DNA of 64,000 nt from Synechococcus sp. PCC 6312 (GTDB lineage: Bacteria; Cyanobacteriota; Cyanobacteriia; Thermosynechococcales; Thermosynechococcaceae). Below the pieces are notes generated by a model. The model was not told the origin of the DNA and did not search any database. It saw nothing but the letters and a program-made list of their open reading frames with translations. The DNA is taken from assembly GCF_000316685.1 (NCBI RefSeq), contig NC_019680.1, positions 807,501-871,500 of the forward strand. The letters are read 5' to 3'. The position numbers were made by a program, and so were the translations under genes. Below are positions 53,708 to 61,242 of this stretch, piece by piece; position 1 is the first letter of the stretch, and every line of letters begins with the position of its first letter.

Positions 53708-53957
53708 ACACCTTGTCGAACAGAGTGAGCTTCACCAGGCCACCGGTGAGCAACAGAATTAAGGCCACAATGAAGCTCCATAGACGTTTATCGGTGTCCC
53801 GTTGCCTATCCCGAAGCTCATCTACTTTGTCATCAAGAGACTTTAGCTGTGCCTGTGTGACCTTTATCTCAATCGTTAGGGTCTGGATGTCAGACTGCAT
53901 GGATTTGAGGGTATCCAGTATCTCCTTAGCCTCTGACGCTGTAATCGGTTCACTCAT
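53706..53957 (-). CDS. small coiled-coil membrane protein
   Basis: An 83-residue protein with a heptad-like coiled coil (ILDTLKSMQSDIQTLTIEIK, then LKSLDDKVDELRDRQRDTDK) followed by one membrane helix, LWSFIVALILLLTGGLV. The layout resembles hemolysin XhlA-like and small phage proteins, but no family is assigned. It lies immediately after the M(A)NPNPV protein gene on the same strand, whose stop abuts its start. Confidence 0.65.
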   Translation of the reverse strand: MSEPITASEAKEILDTLKSMQSDIQTLTIEIKVTQAQLKSLDDKVDELRDRQRDTDKRLWSFIVALILLLTGGLVKLTLFDKV

Positions 53958-54290
53958 TTAGCTTTCACCTTTGGGTTTACGCCCTCTACGTTTCTGAACT
54001 GGGAGAGCTGCATCACCAGGCCCACTAGTGGCATCATCCAGTTCCGCTTTTCCGGAAATCTCCAGGCCGGCCTGGGGGGCATTGCCAAAATCACGCCTAA
54101 AGGCATCCAGAATCACACCCCGGAGCCATATCACCCGGTCTTTATCTGGTAGTTGCCTCAACTTTGTATCAACGTCCACAGGCAATTTAATCCCTGTCAC
54201 CTTGCGGGATAACTCACCTGGAACATCCCCGTAACGCTTTCGCATTGCCTCTATGAACTTGGGAGGCATCACCGGATTAGGATTAGCCAC
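53958..54290 (-). CDS. M(A/G)NPNPV-type protein, candidate DNA-binding regulator
   Basis: A 110-residue protein starting MANPNPVMPPKFIEAMRKRY. The middle, KVTGIKLPVDVDTKLRQLP with WLRGVILDAFRRDF, resembles a ribbon-helix-helix regulator; the tail PVQKRRGRKPKGES is basic. A shorter relative with the same MxNPNPV start, KLPV-like strand and WLRRVI helix lies at 56967. Repeated TTGTTAAC sites lie in the divergent leader between this gene and the SWIM-type gene. Binding is inferred. Confidence 0.68.
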   Translation of the reverse strand: MANPNPVMPPKFIEAMRKRYGDVPGELSRKVTGIKLPVDVDTKLRQLPDKDRVIWLRGVILDAFRRDFGNAPQAGLEISGKAELDDATSGPGDAALPVQKRRGRKPKGES

Positions 54291-54303
54291 AAATCACCTC
54301 TTA

Positions 54304-54417
54304 GCTTGTTAACCAAAATCATACACAGGTTAACAAGGATAAGCAAATCTTATCATCATTGCTTGTTAACTAGCAAAATACTAATCACAAAATGCTCGTG
54401 TTTGCTTGTTAACTAGC
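54304..54417. promoter_or_regulatory. cluster of TTGTTAAC operator-like repeats
   Basis: GCTTGTTAAC occurs at 54304, 54361 and 54404, the last two as GCTTGTTAACTAGC, a near-palindrome. An inverted GTTAACAAG lies at 54329. They occupy the divergent leader between the regulator-like gene (minus) and the SWIM-type gene (plus). Confidence 0.6.
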
Positions 54418-54492
54418 TTATATTGGAAATTGTAGAGGGAAGGAACACCGACTAAAGTAATCCTTCCCACACTCTCTAGGAGCATCCCTATT

Positions 54493-54912
54493 ATGACTAC
54501 CAAAACCGCTACTGACCTCATTTACACTGCCGCCAACGCCGCTCGTATCTTGGGTAAACGGTTCTCTAACTTGGTTATCGAAATCTGGGCTAACGTCGTC
54601 TATCTCCACGGTTCTAAAATTTCTCGCTTCGTTTCTAAAACTGCCTTTAAGCAAATGTTTGTAGAGTTCCGTAAAGCCGGAGCCAAGGCCTTAACCGTCA
54701 CTGCTAACTTATTCGTTCCCAATACCTACAAAGTACGGAATGAAACCAAAGGGACAGCCTACGATGTGTTGATCATTGACCGTCATATCACCTGTGGCTG
54801 TGAAGATTACACCGCCCAATATGATGCAATGGGTAAAGGAGTCTGTAAGCATGGCTACGCTGTCCTAAACCATCTCGGCTATAACTGCTTGGCGGATTAT
54901 CTAAGAGCCTAA
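54493..54912 (+). CDS. SWIM zinc finger-like protein
   Basis: A 139-residue protein. The C-terminal part reads HITCGCEDYTAQYDAMGKGVCKHGYAVLNHLG, with the CxC...CxH spacing of the SWIM zinc finger, a DNA- or protein-binding motif common in MuDR, Sws1 and bacterial proteins. The N-terminal part (TAANAARILGKRFSNLVIEI) is unassigned. It is the first plus-strand gene behind the operator-like cluster and may be repressed by the neighbour. Confidence 0.75.
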   Translation: MTTKTATDLIYTAANAARILGKRFSNLVIEIWANVVYLHGSKISRFVSKTAFKQMFVEFRKAGAKALTVTANLFVPNTYKVRNETKGTAYDVLIIDRHITCGCEDYTAQYDAMGKGVCKHGYAVLNHLGYNCLADYLRA

Positions 54913-54991
54913 ACGCTATACAGGATTGGTTTATAGCTTCTCTCAAGTAACAGTAATTAACGTTAGAATTAGATAGGAACGGTAACACAAA

Positions 54992-55150
54992 ATGGATAAC
55001 TATCAAGAATGGCTGTATGAGATTGAGAGTCGTGAACATTGCGATGATGACCGTGAGCAATGGGAGCTTAATCAACTCACTGAAGATGAGTATTGGGACT
55101 GTTTAGAAATTGATGCCCCTCGTGAAGTTTTAGAAGATTGCCCACAGTAA
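54992..55150 (+). CDS. small acidic protein, 52 residues
   Basis: ATG 54992 begins MDNYQEWLYEIESREHCD and the frame ends EVLEDCPQ at TAA 55148. Highly acidic, with Trp residues spread along it, unknown family. It lies between the SWIM-type and Rad52-like genes, all on the plus strand. A 60-base tail after it carries a CCAGGCCTGG palindrome. Confidence 0.55.
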   Translation: MDNYQEWLYEIESREHCDDDREQWELNQLTEDEYWDCLEIDAPREVLEDCPQ

Positions 55151-55211
55151 TTGCCAGGCCTGGGGGAGCCTCAATCCCCCGCCCATTGCCCCATTAACTG
55201 CCTGGAGAGAT

Positions 55212-56048
55212 ATGCCAACTGTTCACGAATTGATTTACGAAAAACCGTACTGGATGTTTGACTACGAAACCGGAGAAAACGAAATGAATGCAACAACAGC
55301 CACCGCCCCCATTCAGGCCCGTGTCGCCTATATCAGTGAGCCTAAGCCATCCAAATATGGGAATGGGCATTACAACGCTATCTTGTTTCAGGACTTAGCC
55401 ACGGCCGATGATGATGAGTCGGGAAAATATTGGAAGAATTTACCCAGTGTTGATGCCACCTGTTATCTAGTCGGGGACATTGTGAAATTAACGCCTTGCT
55501 TGGATGAGAAGGGCAAAGTTCACCACGACATCACGATTACGCAGCAAGTCAACTCCCCAGGCCCCGCCCCGATATCCGTCAAAAATACTGTTGTGGCCAC
55601 CACCACCGGCGATCAACTTGAGCCACCTACCCGGCCTGGGGAATGGAGCCTTAAACAAATCCAGGCTGCTTTATCTCGCCCATTGCCTCAGAGTTTATTA
55701 GCCACTAAAAAGCTAAAAGGGAACGACATTCTCTATATCCCTTGGTATGTGGCCAACCGGATTCTGGATAAATATTGCCCCGGATGGAATTGGCAGATTG
55801 TCCGCATGGAGTTGACGGCCAAACAACTGTTTTTAGTTGGGGAGCTATCCGTTTTAACCAGTGATGGCCTGGTAGTCCGTTCTGCCAGTGGGTGTGAGGA
55901 TTTGGACTGCTCATCCTATGGATATCCATCAAGCAATGCTGAGTCTATGGCTTTCCGCCGCTGTGCCGCTAAGTTTGGCCTGGGTTTGTACCTCTACGAT
56001 AAGCAGCCACATGGGGCCTGGGGGGTAACTAACCAGGCCATAATCTGA
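55212..56048 (+). CDS. Rad52-like single-strand annealing protein with N-terminal domain
   Basis: A 278-residue protein. Residues 145-270 resemble the Rad52/DdrA-like annealing fold: LSRPLPQSLLATKKLKGNDI, YIPWYVANRILDKYCPGWNWQIV, GELSVLTSDGLVVRSASGCE and the helix SNAESMAFRRCAAKFGLGLYLYD. Residues 30-115 (ARVAYISEPKPSKYGNGHYN) look beta-rich and could be an OB-like domain. Such proteins promote phage or plasmid recombination. The extreme C terminus, GAWGVTNQAII, is repeated as intergenic scraps downstream. Confidence 0.78.
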   Translation: MPTVHELIYEKPYWMFDYETGENEMNATTATAPIQARVAYISEPKPSKYGNGHYNAILFQDLATADDDESGKYWKNLPSVDATCYLVGDIVKLTPCLDEKGKVHHDITITQQVNSPGPAPISVKNTVVATTTGDQLEPPTRPGEWSLKQIQAALSRPLPQSLLATKKLKGNDILYIPWYVANRILDKYCPGWNWQIVRMELTAKQLFLVGELSVLTSDGLVVRSASGCEDLDCSSYGYPSSNAESMAFRRCAAKFGLGLYLYDKQPHGAWGVTNQAII

Positions 56049-56072
56049 GAACAACTATTTGAAGGTTGAGTA

Positions 56073-56507
56073 ATGGATAAGTTAATACAATTTCGAGAAT
56101 TTCTTTATGACAGTTATAGAACTTTTCTGGCTGTAGAAATAGATGACCTGGAGTCAATTAGATTAAGCTATTGTCCGACCAGGGTTGGTAAAACGGAGTT
56201 AGAACCTCATTATGAATGTGTTGGATATGGCTCTGATCATTCTGGCTATTTAGTCCAAATTGGTTGCTTTCTCGATCTCACGAAAAACGCCATTTTTTGT
56301 GTTAGCCATATTACTGAAGATAAACGGGTATGTGATTCCGATAAAAGATTCATGGATATCGAAGAACTTGGTCAACCCTTTTACGCCTCTATTGTAGAAG
56401 TGTCTTGGAATGAGCCATTGGAAATTATTGAACACCAATGCTTAGAATTTACAAAAAAACAATTAGCCGACCTACAGAAACAGATTCGGATATATCTGGA
56501 CAAATAA
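56073..56507 (+). CDS. hypothetical protein
   Basis: A 144-residue protein with no family I recognise. It has several Cys and His residues (CPTRVGKTELEPHYECVG), a beta-rich middle and a C-terminal helix (CLEFTKKQLADLQKQIRIYL). It is AT-rich and lacks the native palindrome, unlike its neighbours. It lies 24 bases behind the Rad52-like gene on the same strand. Confidence 0.58.
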   Translation: MDKLIQFREFLYDSYRTFLAVEIDDLESIRLSYCPTRVGKTELEPHYECVGYGSDHSGYLVQIGCFLDLTKNAIFCVSHITEDKRVCDSDKRFMDIEELGQPFYASIVEVSWNEPLEIIEHQCLEFTKKQLADLQKQIRIYLDK

Positions 56508-56531
56508 TGCCATGTTGTATGGAGAATCAAA

Positions 56532-56948
56532 ATGTCAGCACTCAGTCAGTTAATCCAGTTACGCCGTCAACAGGAGCAGCTTGCCACCCAAATCAAAGCT
56601 TTAGAACCCCAGGCCATAGATGAGGCAATGACTGCAATTTCTGAAACTGAGAGAAAGACCTTTGATGTGGATGGTGTTAAAGTTCAACTGCGATTTAAGA
56701 CCCTACCGGCCAAACCCAAAGATGATCCCGAATTGGAGTTTCTGGATTTGGAGATTAAGCGGTTACATGATGCCCAAGTTCAGAAATATCAGGCAGACAT
56801 TGAAGCCAAACAGGCCGCAATCAAAGCACTGCAAACTGAGCTTGAAGCCTTAACGAATACTGAACAAATACAACGGCTGCAACAGGAATTTAACGAACTG
56901 GCAGAAGCCAAGGCCATTCAGCAAACGATACTAGCTCTCTCGTTTTAA
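56532..56948 (+). CDS. coiled-coil protein
   Basis: A 138-residue protein. Residues 5-35 and 75-130 form heptads (LIQLRRQQEQLATQIKALE, AKQAAIKALQTELEALT), with a beta-type middle (ERKTFDVDGVKVQLRF). The architecture is that of phage or plasmid DNA-processing accessory proteins, but no family is assigned. It ends 18 bases before the stop of the convergent gene; a CCAGGCCTGG lies between. Confidence 0.63.
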   Translation: MSALSQLIQLRRQQEQLATQIKALEPQAIDEAMTAISETERKTFDVDGVKVQLRFKTLPAKPKDDPELEFLDLEIKRLHDAQVQKYQADIEAKQAAIKALQTELEALTNTEQIQRLQQEFNELAEAKAIQQTILALSF

Positions 56949-56966
56949 CCCCCAGGCCTGGGAGAC

Positions 56967-57170
56967 TTAGAACAATTCCCGTTTAGCGGCTTCCACAATC
57001 ACTCTCCTAAGCCAGGCCCCCTTATTTGGCAAGTTATAGACCTTCCAAAACACACTCACCGGGACGCGCACTGATAGCACCTTACTCGATAACATCTCTT
57101 CTGAATCATCTTGCCGTTTGTACTGCTTTGCCTTGAACTCTTGAGTCTGTACCGGATTAGGATTTCCCAT
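56967..57170 (-). CDS. M(A/G)NPNPV-type protein, short paralogue
   Basis: With ATG 57170 (MGNPNPVQTQEFKAKQY) it has 67 residues. KVLSVRVPVSVFWKVYNLP and WLRRVIVEAAKREL correspond to the 53958 protein segment by segment: the start, the (I/V)PV strand, the LPxK turn and the WLRxVI helix. A GTCAACAAGGATAG sequence (57207-57220) in its leader matches GTTAACAAGGATAAG at 54329, so both may bind related sites. Confidence 0.6.
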   Translation of the reverse strand: MGNPNPVQTQEFKAKQYKRQDDSEEMLSSKVLSVRVPVSVFWKVYNLPNKGAWLRRVIVEAAKRELF

Positions 57171-57462
57171 TTCATCACCTGCTATCACTATTCTCAACTT
57201 ATCACAGTCAACAAGGATAGAGTGATATTTATAGCTCACTGTGCAAATGGTTATGGAAATCAATCTTAAAAGAGTTGTAATCACGGGTTGACTCGGATAT
57301 AGTACCTAAAGAGGTGAGAACAAAACCGCCTCAATGCCCCCAAAGCTGGTAGCCAGGCCACTTGTAAAAGGCAGCAAAGCATTTCCGTAACAGGTTCATC
57401 CCCCTGCTTTCCAAGAAAACGGATGCCGCTACAGCACAAGGAATAAAAGGATTTTTAGCACT

Positions 57463-58050
57463 ATGAACGCTACAGTTTCTCTCATCAATGCTGGCTTAGA
57501 TGTTGCCGTCAACTCGGCCAAGTTATTCGTATCCGTTGCTCAATTTGCCTACTGTTTGGGTGTTGTAACCCGTCAAGCTGCTGAGGCTACCTATAACGCC
57601 GGAAAAGCCACCCGTCAGTGGATGGATGAAGTGATTGCCAATGCCGAAGCTCCCCAAGCTGAGACTGTCCAATCTGTCACCACTCCCACCGTTAACATTC
57701 CCGATCCTTGGGACGGTGAAGCTCCAGTAGCCAATAACATCATTCCTTATCCCGCTATGCCCCACTTATTAGCTCCTATGGCCATTGCGGGTTATTTGCC
57801 CCCAGGCCTGGATGTTTCTCCCACTCCCAAGACTGATGCTCTCAAGGAGTTATTGACCGCCCATCAAGCCAACATGGCCGAGTTAATCACCGTTACTGCC
57901 AATCTTGTAGCCGATAAAGAGGAGGATTTAACTGCTCAATACAACGACTTAGGGATTCGGGACTTACGGAATCTCGCCAAGTCTAAAGGCATTACTAAGT
58001 ATTCCCGCAAATCCAAAGCCGCTCTCTTGAAGGAGTTAGCCACTGTTTAA
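57463..58050 (+). CDS. SAP/Rho-N-like domain protein
   Basis: A 195-residue protein. The C-terminal 40 residues (YNDLGIRDLRNLAKSKGIT, then YSRKSKAALLKELATV) form a SAP/Rho N-terminal-type helix-extended loop-helix, a nucleic-acid binding motif. The N-terminal half has an Ala-rich helix and a Pro-rich linker (IPDPWDGEAPV). A CCAGGCCTGG lies in the frame. Leader sequence of 290 bases before it contains no gene. Confidence 0.7.
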   Translation: MNATVSLINAGLDVAVNSAKLFVSVAQFAYCLGVVTRQAAEATYNAGKATRQWMDEVIANAEAPQAETVQSVTTPTVNIPDPWDGEAPVANNIIPYPAMPHLLAPMAIAGYLPPGLDVSPTPKTDALKELLTAHQANMAELITVTANLVADKEEDLTAQYNDLGIRDLRNLAKSKGITKYSRKSKAALLKELATV

Positions 58051-58060
58051 GTTCACCCAG

Positions 58061-58081
58061 GCCTGGGAGGTAACTAACCGG
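58061..58081 (+). repeat. intergenic scrap resembling the Rad52-like gene end
   Basis: GCCTGGGAGGTAACTAACCG matches the GCCTGGGGGGTAACTAACCA at 56016-56036 that encodes AWGVTNQ at the end of the Rad52-like protein. A third copy, GCCTGGGGAGTGACTAACCA, is at 58338-58358. Confidence 0.6.
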
Positions 58082-58107
58082 GCTACCACCACCAAGAGGA
58101 TTATTTA

Positions 58108-58317
58108 ATGAACGCAACCTTACCGCGCACCACTGATAACACTGCATCAAAATTACTGAACACTGTTTATGCTCGATTGACGTTGTTGGAGTTGTCTGTA
58201 AATGCGATGGCTGATGATGAGTTGGATCCAAGCTGTCAGTATTTCAAAATCATCCACGCTGAGATTGCCCAAGCCATTGCTGAGTTAAGCAAAGCTCAAA
58301 AAGCCTTAAATGCTTGA
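58108..58317 (+). CDS. small helical protein
   Basis: A 69-residue protein (MNATLPRTTDNTASKLLNT, YFKIIHAEIAQAIAELSKAQ) that looks all-helical. I do not recognise it. It lies between two AWGVTNQ-like scraps and is probably transcribed with its neighbours. Confidence 0.52.
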   Translation: MNATLPRTTDNTASKLLNTVYARLTLLELSVNAMADDELDPSCQYFKIIHAEIAQAIAELSKAQKALNA

Positions 58318-58337
58318 TTAACTTGTTTCCCGTCATG

Positions 58338-58358
58338 GCCTGGGGAGTGACTAACCAG
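58338..58358 (+). repeat. second intergenic scrap resembling the Rad52-like gene end
   Basis: GCCTGGGGAGTGACTAACCA reads AWGVTNQ in frame, as at the end of the Rad52-like gene (56016-56036). It sits 26 bases ahead of the ribbon-helix-helix gene. Confidence 0.6.
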
Positions 58359-58383
58359 GTTCATTCATCACTTTGAGTACGTT

Positions 58384-58578
58384 ATGAGAATAAAAGATAA
58401 ACAGGAAAGGGGAAAAATCTCCATACTTTTGCCGATTGAATTGGATCGCCGCCTACGACATCAAGCGATAGATGAAAATTGTACTTGTTCTGAAGTAGTA
58501 GAAAATGCGTTAATTGCCTATTTTCAGCTACAAGACAATTCAATCAAAACCGAAGCGATAAACATGGAGGAAAGTTGA
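58384..58578 (+). CDS. ribbon-helix-helix (CopG-like) protein
   Basis: A 64-residue protein. KISILLPIELDRRLRHQAI, DENCTCSEVVENALIAYFQL form a strand and two helices, as in CopG/Arc regulators. It lies 9 bases before the zincin-like gene and may regulate the same operon or act as a plasmid-type copy or partition regulator. Confidence 0.62.
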   Translation: MRIKDKQERGKISILLPIELDRRLRHQAIDENCTCSEVVENALIAYFQLQDNSIKTEAINMEES

Positions 58579-58587
58579 GTAATTATT

Positions 58588-59619
58588 ATGACTAAAACAC
58601 TATGGAAAATTGGGAATGCTTATTATCGGATGGAGTGTGACTTAAATCTTCATAAAGTGGCAGAAGTTACAGGCCTGGAACTAACACCGAGACGATTAAG
58701 AAAAGTTGTAGAGCGTATCCCGGCCGGGACTGGTATCTATCAGAAATACAAAGCCAAGTATCCAATCCCCAAACAATACCGTCAGCAGTGGGAAGATGAA
58801 ACATTCCAAGAACGGGCAGAACGGGATGCCCAACTCGATGGCTACATTGGTCAAGTGGCCAACCTAGTTAAGCGGGAGCATGGTGTCATTGTCCCGACTA
58901 GCCACGAAACGCCCTATTGGATGAGTAAAGAAGCCCATGCGGGTTTTCTCAATCACTTCCGAGAGATTTTGGACAATGCCAAGGGCCTGGGAGTCACCAA
59001 CTTTGCCGCCCATCGTCACCGCAACATTGACCATGAATCGCCAGATTGGGGCAAACTCACTTTGTTGTCTAATCCCCAACCGCTAACGGTTAGTTTTAAG
59101 TGGCATCGTAACCCTGAAACGATGAAAGCCTCTGCGGTCTATGACAGTGATACCCACACTATCCATATCCACAATCCCAATTTGGCTTCTGGCGAGAAAC
59201 TGGAATCGTTTAAGGACTATGAAAACTCTCAGCTAGAAGCCAACAACCGCGTCACTATCAAAAAGAACCAGGCCAAGGTGATGCCCCGCAAAAGGGGATG
59301 GTTATCGTTACCAGAGGCTACGTTTGCCCACGAACTTGGCCATGCCCTTCATCACAAGTATGAGGTTGCAACCCGTCCCAGTATGGATGAGTCACAGTAT
59401 TGGCGTAAATTTACGACTGATGATAAGCCGACTCAACGCCATATCCGGCGCATCCTGAGCCAGTATGTAGCTTCTGACCCGTCTGAATTGGTGGCAGAAA
59501 CCACTGCTAAATTACTTCACCACTATCCGGTAAGTGCTGATGTGATGGACTTGTATCACCAGTTTGGCGGTCATCCTCTCCGCACTGACCGGATTCCTGA
59601 ACCCGCTTGGAGATTTTAA
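58588..59619 (+). CDS. HExxH zincin-like protein
   Basis: A 343-residue protein. Near residue 250 it has FAHELGHALHHKYE, the HExxH zinc-binding motif of metallopeptidases, and 45 residues later SDPSELVAETTAKLL, which could supply the third ligand of a gluzincin. The first 210 residues (KVAEVTGLELTPRRLRKVVE and KQYRQQWEDETFQERAE) are unassigned. No signal peptide is present. A processing or toxin role in the mobile element is possible. GGCCTGG in the frame suggests long residence in this genome. Confidence 0.72.
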   Translation: MTKTLWKIGNAYYRMECDLNLHKVAEVTGLELTPRRLRKVVERIPAGTGIYQKYKAKYPIPKQYRQQWEDETFQERAERDAQLDGYIGQVANLVKREHGVIVPTSHETPYWMSKEAHAGFLNHFREILDNAKGLGVTNFAAHRHRNIDHESPDWGKLTLLSNPQPLTVSFKWHRNPETMKASAVYDSDTHTIHIHNPNLASGEKLESFKDYENSQLEANNRVTIKKNQAKVMPRKRGWLSLPEATFAHELGHALHHKYEVATRPSMDESQYWRKFTTDDKPTQRHIRRILSQYVASDPSELVAETTAKLLHHYPVSADVMDLYHQFGGHPLRTDRIPEPAWRF

Positions 59620-59622
59620 TCT

Positions 59623-59910
59623 GTGAGCTACCCCATCCCCCCAGGCCCACTACCCCGCCGCTGTCCGACCCCCATCATCCCTGAACCGTTGCAAACTGCG
59701 ACCAGTGAAGTCGAGAAACGGGCCTGGTTGGAGCAAAAGACTGTAGAAGAATTATTCACCATCATGAAGCAGATGCAGCTTTACCACTTTGGTTACAAGG
59801 ACAAGGAATCGCTCGTCCAAATGATTTGTAATCAGCCACCAGGGACATTACTGCAAATGAAACGGGTGCCATGTGGACATCGCTTTCTTCGTCCTAAGTT
59901 CTACCGATAA
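59623..59910 (+). CDS. small hypothetical protein
   Basis: A 95-residue protein starting at GTG 59623 with a Pro-rich N terminus (IPPGPLPRRCPTPIIPEP), 3 bases behind the zincin-like gene. A helix (TVEELFTIMKQMQLYHFG) and C-terminal Cys and His (RVPCGHRF) are seen. Probably translated with the zincin-like gene. Function unknown. Confidence 0.55.
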   Translation: MSYPIPPGPLPRRCPTPIIPEPLQTATSEVEKRAWLEQKTVEELFTIMKQMQLYHFGYKDKESLVQMICNQPPGTLLQMKRVPCGHRFLRPKFYR

Positions 59911-60066
59911 CATTACTCATCCCCGACCGTCCAAAAACGGATGTTCGATAGTACGTAATCAGCAAATCTAACCCATTCAGAGCTTGAGCCGATTTTTAAT
60001 TCCAGTCTCTTCTCTATTCCCTCTGGTTAATATAATGTCTAATATTAGGAATCTTAGGCTTTTGTT

Positions 60067-60579
60067 ATGCGGAATTTAGGCATAATCACAACACTCACAA
60101 TTATCTTCAATAGTTTTGTAATGCAATCAGTCTTCGCTGAGGAAGCTGAGTTGATTCGGTTGCAGCATAGAAATAGAGTTTCTCGAAATTGTTTGATTGC
60201 CATTATGCGAGTGGAAGATGATTTAATTAACCGATTTGTCTTAAATCGAAGCTCTATACAACAGGAAAAACATTTTGAATACTTTAATAGCTATACGATT
60301 TTTTTTGTTTTATCTTATAGACAAGCCGGGAGAGATATTCTGTACTCTCCTAAGTTGATAACGGATTTAGCGAAAGATGTATTTATAAACTGCAAAGATA
60401 GCAACGTAAGCTCAGTAGTATTTGGAATGGATGCAAGTTCAATTCACGTTCAGTTTGGCGAGGTCAATGGTAAATTTAGTGCTTTTAAGTGTATTGAAGA
60501 TGTTGTACCTAAAAATTCAAATGATAGATATGAATATCCACGAATTATGCCTTGGGGCTATCAGGCTTGTGCCCTGTGA
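60067..60579 (+). CDS. small exported hypothetical protein
   Basis: A 170-residue protein with an N-terminal signal peptide (LGIITTLTIIFNSFVMQSVFA) and a predicted cut after VFAEE. The mature part has three Cys (RNCLIAI, INCKDS, FKCIED) and mixed helices and strands. I do not recognise the family. It is AT-rich and lacks palindromes. Confidence 0.52.
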   Translation: MRNLGIITTLTIIFNSFVMQSVFAEEAELIRLQHRNRVSRNCLIAIMRVEDDLINRFVLNRSSIQQEKHFEYFNSYTIFFVLSYRQAGRDILYSPKLITDLAKDVFINCKDSNVSSVVFGMDASSIHVQFGEVNGKFSAFKCIEDVVPKNSNDRYEYPRIMPWGYQACAL

Positions 60580-60609
60580 TTATAAGATTCAGAAGGAGGA
60601 TAGAAAAGA

Positions 60610-61218
60610 ATGAAATTCCAACCCACTCAGCGTTACTTTGATGCCCTAGAGTATGCGGCGACTCTACACAAAGCCCAAACTCGCAAAGGCACAGATATTC
60701 CCTACATTTCCCATTTAGCTGCTGTGGCTACGATTGCGATTCACTATGGAGCCGATGAGGATGAAGCCATTGCTGCCTTGCTCCATGATGCAGTGGAGGA
60801 TCAAGGCGGGTTACAGACTCTAGACTACATTCGCAATGAGTTTGGGGAACGGGTCGCTGAAATTGTCCAGGCCTGTTCAGATTCCATTGCCGATACTATC
60901 CAAGGGGAAGAGAAATTACCCTGGAAAGACCGAAAGCTAGCTTATCTTGACCACATCAAAACCGCCTCTCCCTCAGTCCGGCTCGTTTCAGCATCGGATA
61001 AGCTCCACAATGCCCAATCTATCCGCCGTGATTATCAAACCCTCGGTGATGAACTGTGGAACCGATTTAATGCGGGTAAAGAGGGAACCCTTTGGTATTA
61101 CCGCAGTCTAGTTGAAGCGTTCAGAGAACACGGTGATTCACCCCTTCTGCAAACCTTGGATGAGGTTGTGACTGAATTAGAGTCTGTGGTGACTCCATCT
61201 GGCAAAGTTGCTACCTAA
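60610..61218 (+). CDS. HD-domain hydrolase, SpoT/MESH1-like
   Basis: A 202-residue protein with the RelA/SpoT-type HD domain: AATLHKAQTRKGTDIPYISHLAAVA, AALLHDAVEDQGG (HD and ED pairs), LVSASDKLHNAQSI. Single-domain versions hydrolyse (p)ppGpp or related nucleotides. An AGGAGGA ribosome site precedes the ATG. In a mobile element it could modulate host stress or act in nucleotide-based defence; this is inference. It is convergent with hsdR. Confidence 0.85.
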   Translation: MKFQPTQRYFDALEYAATLHKAQTRKGTDIPYISHLAAVATIAIHYGADEDEAIAALLHDAVEDQGGLQTLDYIRNEFGERVAEIVQACSDSIADTIQGEEKLPWKDRKLAYLDHIKTASPSVRLVSASDKLHNAQSIRRDYQTLGDELWNRFNAGKEGTLWYYRSLVEAFREHGDSPLLQTLDEVVTELESVVTPSGKVAT

Positions 61219-61242
61219 TTTCCACTTGGCTAGAGAGTTAGG

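Noticed and set aside
54304-54417. The TTGTTAAC repeats as a CRISPR array or replication origin iterons
   Set aside because: Only four short copies in mixed orientation and irregular spacing; operator sites fit better.
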